Positions 36,097 through 46,908 of a DNA stretch of 64,000 nt are shown here, piece after piece. Below the pieces are notes generated by a model, which was not told the origin of the DNA, ran no database searches, and worked only from the letters and a program-made list of their open reading frames with translations. The position numbers and the translations under genes are program-made. Position 1 is the stretch's first letter. Every line of letters begins with the position of its first letter. The DNA is taken from positions 35,754,823 to 35,818,822 of the forward strand of contig OZ024721.1 in the NCBI GenBank assembly GCA_964016875.1, in the 5' to 3' direction. Origin of the DNA: Fallopia convolvulus (taxonomy: Eukaryota > Streptophyta > Magnoliopsida > Caryophyllales > Polygonaceae).

Positions 36097-36343
36097 ATAG
36101 CTCCCAAGGTTTTCTCAACTATAATAAAGTCCTTGGACTTATGTCCTGACGCCACTCTCGAAGTTTATGCCAACCACTAATTTTGTTACTAGACAAAATG
36201 GTTGACTTCTACTGAATAGACTTCGCGATTCTCGCTTTCGTTTTATTTCTACCCCTAAGTCCGTTAGTAAACTCCACCATTCACTGTTATAAGGATGGTT
36301 GGGGTCGGTGGTAAAGTTGTCTTGATTTCAAGAATAGGGTTCC

Positions 36344-38016
36344 AATGTTATGGACAAAACAAACCAACCATTTCCCATCACTATCTCTTGTCACTCTCGT
36401 TGCAGCTGCCAATCTATCATCCTTCACCAAGCCATTCGTATTAAGCTTCACGCAACTTTCATTTCGTCCGCTCCATCTAACAAACACCTCTTCTCGTCCG
36501 CAAATTGTTTGATTTTTGGACAAAGGAGTCATTGCTTATTTATAATTCCCAACTTGCCTTTGTATGAAATTTAGTCTATTTCCTATAAAATTATCCTAGC
36601 AAAAAACAATCATATTACGCCATTTTCAAATCCACCACAATCCAGTAGCAAAAGCGCTTAACTAGGAAACACCACCCGACTCCAATCCAAATGACAAGAA
36701 ATATTCATTCAAATCCAAAAAGCAAAGTCTAAATCAAAGAAATCTTCCTTAGATAGAGGAATGTGAAGATCATCCCAAAAGCGCTTTGTAATGTCACAAT
36801 CACGCAAAAAATGGATCAACGACTCTTCCTCGTTTGTACATATAGCACAAATTGCATTGGTAGCGAAGTGCCTATGAACAATTTCTTTATTGGTGAGGAT
36901 GACTCCTTTAAAGACTATCCAAACAAACTTCTTGGCACGTACCGTATACTATAGACGCCATATCAATTTATAAATGTGAGCATTATTTCATTTCTCAATT
37001 CGATCACCCCTTAGTATCTCATAAGCAAACAACACTCTTTAATCCCCACAAGGCGAGAAGCGCCACCTAAGCACATCGATCGGTTGCCTCGGGGCTAGGA
37101 GAAACCGTTATAGATGCTAATTTGAGCAACACCGAGGGTGGTAACAGGCCATTAAGATCATGCCAGTTCCAACCACTATTTGATGACTAGTAGTCACCGA
37201 TAGTACACTCTAAGTCAAGGTTGGAAATAGGGCCGATCACCACCACATGATTCTGACTATCATCCATTAATCATTTATCCATCTAGAAACTAATTAATAT
37301 GGCAACCATTGCCAACACACCATCGAGTACCTTATGTGACAACATATTAGACTCCATCTCTCAAGCTACGAAGGATTTACTCGATTGCAAAGAGAGGTAC
37401 GAAAATACTTAATTTGCTCGTATGACATTCACCCATAATTTGCCATATTTTTTCTTAAGAAACACCACCCAATTAAGCTTCCCAATCAAAGCAAAATTCG
37501 TCTCCTTCATAGATCAGACTCCAAGCTCCTCATGGGACATTGGTTTGCAAGCATCCTCCCAATTAACTGTTAACATGGTGGATTCACCTTCTTGATTAAT
37601 CTTTTCCATTCAAAAGCCAGGATTAAAAGAAAAGCTCCAGTAGTGTTATTGATCGGAATTAAATCAATTGCAAGCAAACAATAAAAAGACTTGAAAATAT
37701 CAATAGTATGCAATTCAAAATCCTCTCGATCTTCAATCCAATTATTGTTTGAATCACGCAACATCATCACTTTGTTTCTCTTTCATTGAGTGTTTGACGT
37801 TGCATGGAAAACGATATTTTGTTCGCCACTCTTAGGCCACTGGACTCGAGATTTTTGGAGCCACAACAACTCCTCTCTCTCTCTGTGTGTTCACTACTAA
37901 GCCATATTGAAATTTGATTTCCCGCTCAAGTAAAACATCAATTGGGCCCAAGCTTATCAAACTTTGCACAACATCAATGCAAGATAATAGTTTCTGCTTC
38001 TAAACTAAGATATTAC
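36344..38016 (-). pseudogene. LINE-1 fragment, unit 4
   Basis: Copy of the LINE block carrying the unit 3 variant ILAFEWKR. It ends in ATTAC before the LTR. Confidence 0.8.
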
Positions 38017-38368
38017 TGAAAGACATAAGCTTGATTAGTGTTTCTTAGTTTTTTATGTATTTCTTGTTATTAGTTGAGTCTGTAACAAGCCAAACAGAAG
38101 TTAAGTATTTGGCGTGTAAGACAGGGAGAATAACTGTCACATGAAGTGGTTAGTTAAACTGTCAAGTTAACTGCTCTAGAAGTTAGTTAGAGGCAGTTAG
38201 TACAGACTTGTAAGTGTGTTATATATATGTAACACGTGTAAGAAAACAGACTGTTGGTTCTGTTATTAAAAGAAGATCAATACAAGATTGTAGTATTGTT
38301 CATTGAGTGTGTTCTTTTGTGTGAGATTCACATTGGGTTTATCAGAATCAATTGTATTTCTCTCTTCA
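38017..38368 (+). mobile_element. copia 5' LTR, unit 4
   Basis: Begins TGAAAGACATAAG as in unit 3. It has its own variant TTAAGTATTTGGCG where the others have TTAAGTGCTTCGCG. The primer site follows. Confidence 0.92.
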
Positions 38369-38401
38369 CTTGGTATCAGAGCAAAATAGAAGAGAGCAAA
38401 A

Positions 38402-39099
38402 ATGACAAAGGACAAGAGTTCAAACTCTAGAGACGAAGATGGCATCATCAAGATCAATGGAGAAAAATCCATATCCCTTCAATACCTTATGCTAATGAAG
38501 ACCAATTACACTGTGTAGGAAATTAAGATGGAAGTTTTCCTCACAACACAAGGATTATGGGAAGCCGTGGAAGGATCCGCTGAAGTTGAAGCCAAGAAGA
38601 TAAGATGGTGTTAGCATGCATTTTCCAAGCAATTGGTGAAGATGTTCTCTTGCAAATAGGAGCAAAGAAGTCTGCAAAGGAGGCGTGGGATATGATCAAG
38701 ATGATGAATGAAGGGGCTGAAAGAATCAAAGAGGTAAAGATTCAAACCCTTCTAAGAGAGTATGAAAGCCTTAGAATGAGAGAGACAGAATCTGTAGATG
38801 AATTTGCTACTTGATTGAACATGAATGTTAGCAAATTGAGAAGTTTTGGTCATAATATTGAAGAACAGGGTTTGGTTAAGAAGTTACTAAGATCCAAATC
38901 TTCAAAATTTGTCCAAATTACTACGACTATGGAGGAATTCTGTGATCTGAAAAGTAAGAGTGTAGATGAGATTGTCGGTTCCTTAAAGGCTCATGAAGAA
39001 AGATTGAATGAATTTTCTGAGAAAGGCTTAGAAAGTGCTCTTCTAACTCGTGATGAGTGGAAGGCAAAAGAAAAGGGTAAGTCTAAAAGAAAAGACTAG
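38402..39099 (+). pseudogene. gag: copia gag, unit 4 (broken twice more)
   Basis: Besides the shared early TAG it has lost one A near 38600 (frameshift) and gained TGA in place of the Arg codon at 38812-38814. Downstream it reads SKLRSF and EEFCDL like unit 1, not units 2 and 3. Confidence 0.8.
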
Positions 39100-39763
39100 A
39101 AAACCAAATAAGCCTCAATCTAAATGGAAAGGAAAGAGTCAGAGTAATGAAGGTGAAAACAAACCAAAGAAACACTTTGATAAAAGTAAAATCAAGTGTT
39201 TTTCATGTGGAAATTTTGGTCATTTCAAATCTGAGTGTGAGATGAAAAATAAAGAAGAAAACGTGAATCTTACAATTGGAAAAGAAGACCAAGAACCAGC
39301 GTTGTTGATGATCAAATGTGAAGACAATGTTTTGAGGAATCTATTGGCACCAGAATCTGAACAAGAAGAAGAAAGACAAGGGTTCAGTAAGTGGTACTTA
39401 GATACAAGGGCCAGCAACGACATGACTGGTGACATTAAGTTGATTTCCACAGTTGATAGAAACTTGAGAGGAAAAATCAGATTGGGAGTTTCCTCCTTTG
39501 TAGATATTCAGGGAAGAGGTAACATTATCTTCTCAAGTTCTACTGGTGAGCATGTGACTTTGACTGATGTTTATTATATTCCTAGATTGAAAGCAAATAT
39601 AATCAGTATTGGTCAAATGGAGCAGAATGGGAATAGTTCAATCATAAAAGATGGAGTGTTGAGTATATATGCAGAAGGAGGAAGATTAGTTGCTAGTGTG
39701 AGGCGACAATTCAACAAGTTATACACTCTTAGACTTAAAGTTGTCAAGCATGCTTGTTGACTT
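39050..39763 (+). pseudogene. pol: copia pol 5' part, unit 4
   Basis: CCHC knuckle and protease region with DTRAS, open to KVVKHAC at 39760. It matches unit 1 at ISTVDRN, GKIRLG and GVLSIYA. It has no TGA in VRRQF, unlike units 2 and 3. Confidence 0.8.
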
Positions 39764-40146
39764 GCTCGTCTAAGAAGCAGAAAATTGTTGCACTCTCCTC
39801 TTGTGAGGCAGAGTATGTGGTTGGTACATCAGGGACATGCCAAGAGTTATGGTTGCAAAGTGTGTTGGATTCTCTTGAAGGAAGGAAGAGTGGAGTGCAA
39901 ACTCTGTTTATGGATAACAAGTCCTCTATTGCCTTAGCTAAAAACCCAGTGTTCCATGACAGAAGTAAGCATATAGATGTGAAGGTGCATTTCATTAGAG
40001 ACTGTGTCGAGAATGAGGAGATCAAGTTGGAATTTGTCAGGACAAATGAACAGTTGGCAAATAATATTCTAACAAAACCTTTGGCAAGACAAAAGTTTAA
40101 TGAGTTGAGAAGCAAGATTAGGATGAAAGTACCAAATCAAGCTTAA
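39764..40146 (+). pseudogene. copia RNase H C-terminal part
   Basis: Starts within the conserved SKKQKIVALSSCEAEY motif and runs to the end of the polyprotein (KHIDVKVHFIRD, NILTKPLA). It is fused directly to the pre-integrase region of unit 4 by a deletion that removed integrase, RT and the interrupting gypsy. This is the only copy of the copia 3' end in the window. Confidence 0.88.
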
Positions 40147-40155
40147 GGGGCAGAA
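40143..40155 (+). other. copia polypurine tract
   Basis: TTAAGGGGCAGAA lies directly before the 3' LTR. It is the expected plus-strand primer. Confidence 0.75.
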
Positions 40156-40508
40156 TGAAAGAACATAAGCTTGATTAGTGTTTCTTAGTTTTTTATGTAT
40201 TTCTTGTTATTAGTTGAGTCTGTAACAAGCCAAACAGAAGTTAAGTGCTTCGCGTGTAAGACAGGGAGAATAACTGTCACATGAAGTGGTTAGTTAAACT
40301 ATCAAGTTAACTGCTCTAGAAGTTAGTTAGAGGCGGTTAGTACAGACTTGTAAGTGTGTTATATATATGTAACTTGTGTAAGAAAATAGACTGTTGGTTC
40401 TATTATTAAAAGAAGATCAATACAAGATTGCATTATTGTTCATTGAGTGTGTTTTTTTGTGTGAGATTCACATTGTGTTTATTAGAATCAATTGTATTTC
40501 TCTCTACA
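40156..40508 (+). mobile_element. Ty1/copia 3' LTR
   Basis: A 353-bp LTR starting TGAAAGAACATAAG and ending CTCTCTACA. It lacks the GGG change of units 2-4 (it reads CATTGTG like unit 1). It has its own changes, such as CTTGTG for CACGTG and GCATTATT for GTAGTATT. Confidence 0.92.
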
Positions 40509-40513
40509 ATTAC
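40509..40513 (+). repeat. copia target-site duplication, right (ATTAC)
   Basis: Matches 9298-9302. The LINE sequence resumes immediately after it. Confidence 0.85.
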
Positions 40514-41340
40514 CAACAACTTCACACATATATCATCTAAAGTCGCTATCACATCATCATCATTCCTCCATAAATCTTTGACAAGTTGGAGAAAACCCGA
40601 AGTGAGCTAACGAAGCAACCTCGAAACAAGACGACGCTTGCGATTAAAATCAATACGAGGATCCAAGAGCATCAAAAGAGGGGCACGATCAGAAGACATG
40701 TGTGGAAGATATTGCACCTCCATTTCTGGCCAAGAAAAGCTACCTGCAAACCCCTCCTGATAATCGAATAGCCTGAATCCTAACACAACTCAAGAAATGT
40801 AACTTAATATCTCAAAAACCTCTTTAGATCGGTTGCCTGAAATCTTTGGCTCAAACAAAGCAAGCACATCAACAAAATAACGACAAACCATTTCCTACAT
40901 TATCTTTTTGTGCCTTATCCGATCCAGTCATTGACTTTACACTAGAAGTGTTTCGATGACGTGTAACCACCTTCCATGGGCTATACCTCGGTGCCCCCAT
41001 CAACAAGACCCATAGTTTTCAATGTTTTCATCACAAAAGTCGTCACTTGCTTGTCTCCTTCAACACACATGTTAACTTCAGGTTGTGCTCTAGGGCATCT
41101 ACTTGCAAGATGGCCATATCTCCTGCATGAGACACAAATTAATGGAAATCCTTCATACTCCACATGAAATCGACTTCCATTAATGGTGGAAGATGCGATT
41201 CCAGTTGGAGTTTCACGATCTTTCGATGTGGGAAAGATTTGTTGGTCTTCAAGATGTTGGTCGTTGATTGGTGGACTTTGATGTGGATGTGATTTTCATT
41301 GTTAGTCGGCATCTTGAATATGAGACGTCATCGATCGTTC
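40514..41340 (-). pseudogene. LINE-1: 5' part (ORF1 zinc knuckle, endonuclease)
   Basis: On the minus strand 41190-41080 encodes the end of a DUF4283 protein with a CCHC knuckle (CVSCRRYGHLASRC). This is followed by decayed endonuclease sequence with EVQYLPHMSSDRAPLL (about 40725-40675), the conserved S-D-H-like region of LINE endonucleases. It continues into the LINE-1 3' part at 9297 once the copia is removed. The upstream half of ORF1 is missing. Confidence 0.7.
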
Positions 41341-41399
41341 ATCCATGGTGGTGTAAATTAGGAACGGTAGTTGGATTTTTTTGTAGGATGAGCACACTA

Positions 41400-41869
41400 T
41401 TTGCCTTGGGCGTCGTGGCAACTACTCACTTGCTCTAGGGTCTTTATGCTCTTAGTTGATTCCGCATGCTATTCGTACACTAGTAAAGTTTCCTTGTCCA
41501 ACCGAGCATATGCGTTGCTAAGGAGCATCCGGTACTTGAAAGTTTTTGTAGGATTGATGGTTTTAATGGTATCATCACGCTACTACCTCGAATTCCAAGT
41601 TTGGACATATCATTTTCCCTCATTCTCTCCCTTTGCTTCAATCACCCTTGTGTGTCGAATTATTTTATGGCATTTATTTATATCATTTGTAATTAATATA
41701 ATTGATTATAGGCAGATTATTCCCCAAGAAAGGATATTAAAGATCCTTCGGAATGTTCTCCTGTAAAATCCATATTTAAAGGGGTCTCTACATCAATAAA
41801 AAGGATCTGATTTCTTTAGTTTTCAGGAAACCCTAGTACCAATTGTCTAGGACAATTCTAGATACTACA
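41400..41869 (+). mobile_element. gypsy LTR remnant (non-Met primer type)
   Basis: The end GATACTACA is followed by ATTTGCGTCGTCTGTGGGAA, which resembles the TTTGGCGCCGTCTGTGGGAA primer site of a group of plant gypsy elements. Upstream are TTTAAAGGGGTCTCTACATC and AATAAAAAGG words like an LTR R region. The LTR start is not identified. Confidence 0.4.
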
Positions 41870-41889
41870 ATTTGCGTCGTCTGTGGGAA
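41870..41889 (+). other. gypsy primer binding site, degenerate
   Basis: ATTTGCGTCGTCTGTGGGAA; differs slightly from the consensus TGGCGCCGTCTGTGGGAA. It is not a tRNA-Met site, so this element belongs to a different gypsy lineage from the array LTR. Confidence 0.45.
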
Positions 41890-41899
41890 GAGTACAAGA

Positions 41900-43018
41900 C
41901 CATCGATCGACATTGGTGAATGCATGCCATAGTCAACACCGATCTCGGATTCTGCAACGATTGCTAGGAGCGAAATGACGTTGGTCGCCAGCGAGGGAAA
42001 GGCAGATGAGCACCATCGCTAGCGCCGACCTCGAGAATCATCGCTACCAGCCACCACATGCATAGGAGACCGCAACACCGATCACCATCGCTACCTTTCA
42101 CAAAGGAGAAGATTGTCGATAAGGTTCATGGGAAACGTCCCGCCCAGGGAGTTGACTCCGAAAGTAAGGCCGTAAGGATCGCAAGTGTAATCGAAAGAGG
42201 CATCAGATGCGGATCTAACATTCATGATGTTTCAAGCGATGTCAGCTTTGATGAACAAACTCATGAGAACTCTAAAATGGAACGTGACCAACCTGCGCGG
42301 ATCCCTAGAAAGGATCAACTTCGTATAAAATGATGTTTGGAGGACGATTGCTATCAACCAGAGCAACGAGGACGTCCCCGCGATCTCTTTGGTGACACAC
42401 AATGATCCGGTGGACATGACAACGGGAGGAAGCGACGTTAAAAGAACTGTTATACCTCGACTAGTGCACAACCATGAAGAAACGATGCAATACATCGAAA
42501 CCAAGACAACGAAGCCCACTGTCTAGGGCCGCACCTCCGCGGAAACAAAGTGGAAGCCGATGAGGAATCATACGATAGAGATCATCAGTACACTCATTCA
42601 AGAGAGACAGTACACTCATCGATGAGAGAAAGAGCGAGTTCCCTCGCATGAGAGTCAGTGCGACATTGTCACGCATATTCAAGAGATAGAGAATCTCGTG
42701 AGATACAGGAAACACATGAGCCCATGATGGAGGCCCGATTGTGGTGATTATTGAAAAATCAGGGAGAAGCAATGCCCTCAGCTCATGAGAACGCATAACT
42801 AAAATTGGCCAACTAACATATATGCCCTTCGTGCGAGAAATTCGAAGACAGGAGCCGCCGCCAAAATTCTCGAGCCCAACTTTCGAACTGCATATATGAT
42901 GGAAGGAGTGACTCGGTCAATCACATTGTGGCATTCAACCGCCAAAATCTCCATAAATTTTTGCACTAACATTTTGAGCATATGAAAATACTTCAATGGG
43001 TTTATGTAATAGAGTAAG
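41900..43018 (+). pseudogene. gypsy gag remnant
   Basis: Strongly decayed. Near 42821-42950 a plus-strand reading gives PFVREIRRQEPPPKF and, after a frameshift, IYDGRSDSVNHIVAFN. This is the YDG-D-P-H pattern at the start of retrotransposon gag domains. No intact frame. It is interrupted by LINE-2 at 43019. Confidence 0.5.
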
Positions 43019-43032
43019 ATAAAGTGAATTTT
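43019..43032 (+). repeat. LINE-2 target-site duplication, left
   Basis: ATAAAGTGAATTTT, repeated exactly at 45573-45586. Confidence 0.85.
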
Positions 43033-43064
43033 TTTTATTAGGTAAGGATTAGGAGACCCACCCC

Positions 43065-43460
43065 TCAGGGAGGGCATCCTAGATCATCATGCGAGATGAG
43101 AACTTGGAGTTCTCGATGATTTGTAATAGTGCAGACCGGGAGACTGTGGCTTAGTCTAGCAATTTTATCAACCACAATGTGAGACCCCCTGGTCACGTGA
43201 GAGAATCGAACTGATTGAAACCCATTAAGTGAAACCAGAATATTAACCATAATCATTTCAATTTCCCATGGGCAATTTTTATCAACTTGAGCTGCTTTGA
43301 TCACTTGAAGGTTGTCACCTTCAATTTCTAAGCTTTTATGTCGCCCTTGTTTTGCTGCCCTAACACAAACCCTTAGTGCGAGAGCTTCAGCCTTGAGAGC
43401 TGACATTATCCCATAGTTTTGTGCCATAATATGCACAACATTGCCATTGTGATCTCGCAA
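43065..43460 (-). pseudogene. LINE-2 RNase H fragment
   Basis: A 131-residue RNase H (RVT_3) segment: MRDHNGNVVHIM, EALALRVCVRAA (catalytic E), IEGDNLQVIKAA (catalytic D) and VVDKIARLSH (distal D). The first Asp region lies upstream in another frame. Confidence 0.75.
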
Positions 43461-44525
43461 AATTATTCCTCATGTTGCTTGGCCATTATCTAACCGTGAT
43501 CCATCAAAGTTACCTCGGTCCTTCGATATGTGCTATCATTTCTTTCCTCATCTTCATTCCAATGTTTAGTTTTCTCCCAATGTTCTATTTATGGTTTAAT
43601 ATATTAAGGTAGGTCTTGTATAAAGTCGTTAGTGGCTTGTTGAAAGTCCAATTTGTTTCTTTGATGCCAAATGCTCCACCATGGTACGGCTAAAACACTA
43701 AAATCTTTGTCTCCTATCTAGTGGAAAAGGTCGGTTAGTTCATTTTTGTGTTCACTTTCTTCAAGTATTTAACGTATGTGGGCATTTGATAAACAAGTGA
43801 GTAGCGTCTTCATAGGTGCAGTTGCATAATATGCATCCACCCGGGGTTGGCAAATGATTTTCTCTTAATCTATCTTTAGTAGGCAATCCATTCATACACC
43901 TCTTCCATAGAATGTTTTAACTTTCGGGAGTGCAACCAATTTCCATATCCGGTTGGTTATACCTGGTTCTTGATTTTCCATTTGTGTAACTAGGTTAATC
44001 ACAAATTGTTCAGAACCACCCATTCTTGCTCGTTGCCCAATAGTGACGATCTTGAATGTTGTTATATGGGACTGGGATTGCTTGAATTATGTTTACTTGT
44101 TCTTGTGGGAGTATTTGTGTTAGTTCACCTATCTACCATTTATTCTCAAACGTGATGAATTCTGCCACTTTAATTTCCCCATTAACATCATGAGGGTGTT
44201 TTGCATATGTCTTTAACGGTTGTCTTAGTGCCCAGTTATCTTCCCAAAATTTGTTTGTTTTTCCATCGCCAACGTGCCATATAAGTCCTCTTTAAAATTC
44301 AGGACGTAAGTTTAAGAGTTTTTTCCATTGCCTTGATGAATTAGTTTTGAGTTTATAAGAGACGAAATTGTCATTTCTAAGGTATTTTCCTTTAATCACC
44401 CTAATCCATATGTTATCAGGTTCTGCAAGGATTTTCCAGAGGAGTTTCAATTATAGTGCTTTATTCATGTGTTCTGTTTTCCTTATGCCGAAACTGTCAA
44501 ACTCTTTTGGCCTACATATTTTATC

Positions 44526-44942
44526 TCATCCAACAAGGGGTTTATAACTTGGATCTTTATTCCAAAAGAAATTTTTGTTTAGTTTATCCATATCTTCATG
44601 TATCTTTTTTGGTAGCATAAAATTTTGCGTAACATAATTTGGTTTCATGGCTAGGTTGGATTTGATTAATGTTGCTCGTCCTTGTTGTGATAGGGCATTG
44701 GCCTTCCATTTTGAGAGTTGGTTTCGTGCTTTTTCTACCGAGGTTTTAAATGTATCTCTATTCACTTTTCCTTTAATGATTTGACATCCAAGGTATTTTT
44801 CTAGGTTAGTCATGGAAGTTATACCCAGTGCTTGATGAATTTGATGTTTTTGTTGATTATTTGTGGATTTGGATAGTTGAAAAGCGGATTTGTGATAAAT
44901 CACTTTTTTGTCTTGATATTGCGCTAAATTATATTCTTCCAC
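44526..44942 (-). pseudogene. LINE-2 RT C-terminal and thumb fragment
   Basis: 138 residues that match the LINE-4 segment at 54700-55060: NLEKYLGCQIIKGKVN, QLSKWKANALSQQGRATLI and NFFWNKD. The catalytic FADD region upstream is frameshifted. Confidence 0.75.
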
Positions 44943-45175
44943 GATTCTTTTGACCTTGGAGCAGGCACTTTGGGTTGTTTTTGATAATATGATTATGATA
45001 TTTGCAAAGGCTAGAAATGAAATTTTAATACCTCCTCGGTCAATAGGGAATCCATCGTGTAGCGATCATTCTCGCATTCCTTTTGTAACTTCCTTGCAAG
45101 TATTTCCGTTCCAATAACAAATAGGAATGGGAATAATGGGTTGCCTTGTCTTAGCCCTCGTTTTGGGAAAAAGGT

Positions 45176-45394
45176 TTATGTGGGTCCATTGTTTACTAGT
45201 ACCGAAAAGGAAATGAAACATACACATTCCCGAATCCATCCAATAAACTTCTCATTGAAACCAAACTTTCCAAATACTAGGAAGAGATAGCTCCAGTCTA
45301 GCCGATGATATGCTTTTTCCATGTCTAATTTGACAACAACTCTTCCATCTTTAGCTCTGCTTCCTCTAAAGGAGTGAAAATACCTCATGTGCAA
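45176..45394 (-). pseudogene. LINE-2 RT N-terminal fragment
   Basis: 72 residues with VVVKLDMEKAYHRLDWSYL, the first catalytic Asp motif of the RT palm. It corresponds to the start of LINE-4. Truncation of the element lies about 180 bp further upstream. Confidence 0.75.
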
Positions 45395-45572
45395 TCAACA
45401 CATTATCCTGTATTTCTCTATTACTCACAAAGGCCCCTTGGAGTGGTTGAATAATCTTTGTTCATTATTCTTTTCAGTCTCTCCATTATAATTTTTGATA
45501 TAATTCAGTAAATTGTAGAGCATAAACTTATCGGTCTATAATGATTAGTTGATGATGGATTGTCTACTTTCA

Positions 45573-45586
45573 ATAAAGTGAATTTT
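45573..45586 (+). repeat. LINE-2 target-site duplication, right
   Basis: ATAAAGTGAATTTT, exact copy of 43019-43032, marking the 5' truncation point of the LINE. Confidence 0.85.
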
Positions 45587-45719
45587 ATAAATATAAGTTT
45601 GACTCTCTTTAGTCTTCTATTTATTTTCTTGGGTAAAAAAAGAGGCAATACTCTTAGTAATCACCTTCCTTGGAGTGAGGTAAATATAACCATTAGAATT
45701 TGCCGACCTTGTATTCAAA

Positions 45720-45733
45720 GTTGAAACATCAAT
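45720..45733 (+). repeat. target-site duplication of the 1.2-kb retroelement, left
   Basis: GTTGAAACATCAAT, repeated at 46909-46922. The match extends three A further left, which may be part of the tail. Confidence 0.8.
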
Positions 45734-46908
45734 AAAAACAAAAAATTAGAGAAGAGAAAAAGCTCCCGAAAACCGAAATCCCTCCACCTCTGTAAATACC
45801 AAAACTTAAAATCCCCTAGATTTCAATAAAAATAAAAAAAATGTATCAAACTCCATTAGTAATTGTCTTAGTCCTCATCTTTTCGCTCTCCTTAATCATC
45901 CGTCTATCCCCCGAAATCCTCCCTCTGAAATACCAAAGCCACCAAATCACCCCCTCCGACGACCCACCGCCGAGAAGGCACTAAATTTTGCCGAGAAGAC
46001 TTGCTTAGTATATACTTGTTCTTGATTATGCAGAATCTCATAGAAAACTCTTTATCTAGTGTTTGATCCCATTTGAATTGATTGGATCTAGACTCTATCG
46101 ACTTCGCCGACGTATTGCAAGTTGTTGTTGGTTTCTTCATCGACGGCTCCACTGACTCGATCGCATCGCCTTCCTCCGTCGACTTCGCCGGCGTGTTGCT
46201 CGGCCCTCCGACGTCGGCGTGATCCTTGTCTTGCAAGCTTAAAGAAAATATGAAAAAAAAAGAAAAGAAAAAAGAAATATTATGTGCTTGGGCAGCAAGT
46301 ATGGTAAATGGAAAAAAAAAGGAAAAAAATAAATTAAAAAGAAATCCTTGCTTTGGAAGGTTTATTTTGGCCATGCATAATTTTCTTAAAATAATAATAA
46401 AATATATACAATTAACTAATTTTAATAATAATATTTTTTAAATAATTTAAGTCCTTGCTAGGCAAGGCATGGGTTTTTTTTTCTTATGTATACTTGTGTT
46501 AAGTTTTACTTGCGAGGCAAGTTCGACTTCTTTTCTTGCAGGATAGCTCGAGGCTTATTTATGTACTTTTTCCGAGGAGTTGGAGCTGAGTTTGACGTTG
46601 GACCGAGTTCTACTAGGCCAGGTCGCTTGGTGCTCTGAGGCTTCTGAAGATCCTTCATCTCGGTGGAGGGAACGTCAGATGTCCATTTCGCACGCCCAAA
46701 AGGTGTCGCCTGCTGCCTGTGGCGCTTTATTTTAGTGCTTTACTCACCCCGATACCACACTCTTCTTAACTCTTATCTTGTGAGATTTGTACTTCTTTTA
46801 ACTTTTCCTGCTTGCTTTGATTTTCTTAACCGTTTTCGGCTGCTGTTTTCTAACGGCCTATCGATTTACTAAGTTTGTTTAGTATCCGAATTCTTACCTT
46901 AAAAAAAA
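45734..46908 (+). mobile_element. short poly(A) retroelement with module copy 3
   Basis: A 1,175-bp plus-strand insertion flanked by a 14-bp target duplication and ending in A8. The last 350 bp or so (46560-46908) is a diverged copy of the module seen at 3227 and 3867 (GAAGATCCTTCATCTCGGTGG, GGAACGTC, CGATTTACTAAG). The first 800 bp hold no RT. A minus-strand open frame of 156 codons (45904-46374) has no recognised domain. It is best explained as a LINE derivative with most of its body deleted, or a composite SINE. Confidence 0.65.

Larger units (their letters stand above)
27325..36343 (+). repeat. tandem array unit 3 (9,019 bp)
   Basis: Third unit, exactly the same length as unit 2. Only scattered differences were seen, such as one extra TA in a microsatellite near 33313 and one base missing at about 32622. 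Confidence 0.92.
36344..39763 (+). repeat. tandem array unit 4 (partial)
   Basis: Unit 4 holds the LINE fragment, the copia LTR, gag and the start of pol. It then joins the copia RNase H end after GTTGACTT at 39763. Integrase, RT and the gypsy LTR are absent. Confidence 0.9.
43033..45572 (-). mobile_element. LINE-2, 5'-truncated, minus strand
   Basis: A 2,540-bp non-LTR insertion flanked by 14-bp target duplications. The minus-strand 3' end reads CTAATCCTTACCTAAT followed by poly(A) (T run at 43033-43036 merging with the duplication). It contains RT, zf-RVT and RNase H remnants. Same family as LINE-4, which ends CCTAATCCTTACCTAATC plus A8. Confidence 0.88.

Noticed and set aside
7630..39763. 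Array as an assembly artefact
   Set aside because: Not fully excluded, but unit-specific substitutions, a one-unit duplication, and a mosaic unit 4 are hard to obtain from a collapsed or duplicated contig.
9303..40508. Five independent copia insertions
   Set aside because: Only the outermost LTRs define a complete insertion with ATTAC on both outer sides; inner LTRs are always embedded in the same LINE flank.
41401..41766. 121-codon plus-strand frame
   Set aside because: It overlaps the probable gypsy LTR remnant and has no recognised domain.
45904..46374. 156-codon minus-strand frame
   Set aside because: It is antisense within a poly(A) retroelement; no domain, and a poly-Phe stretch that comes from an A-rich tract.
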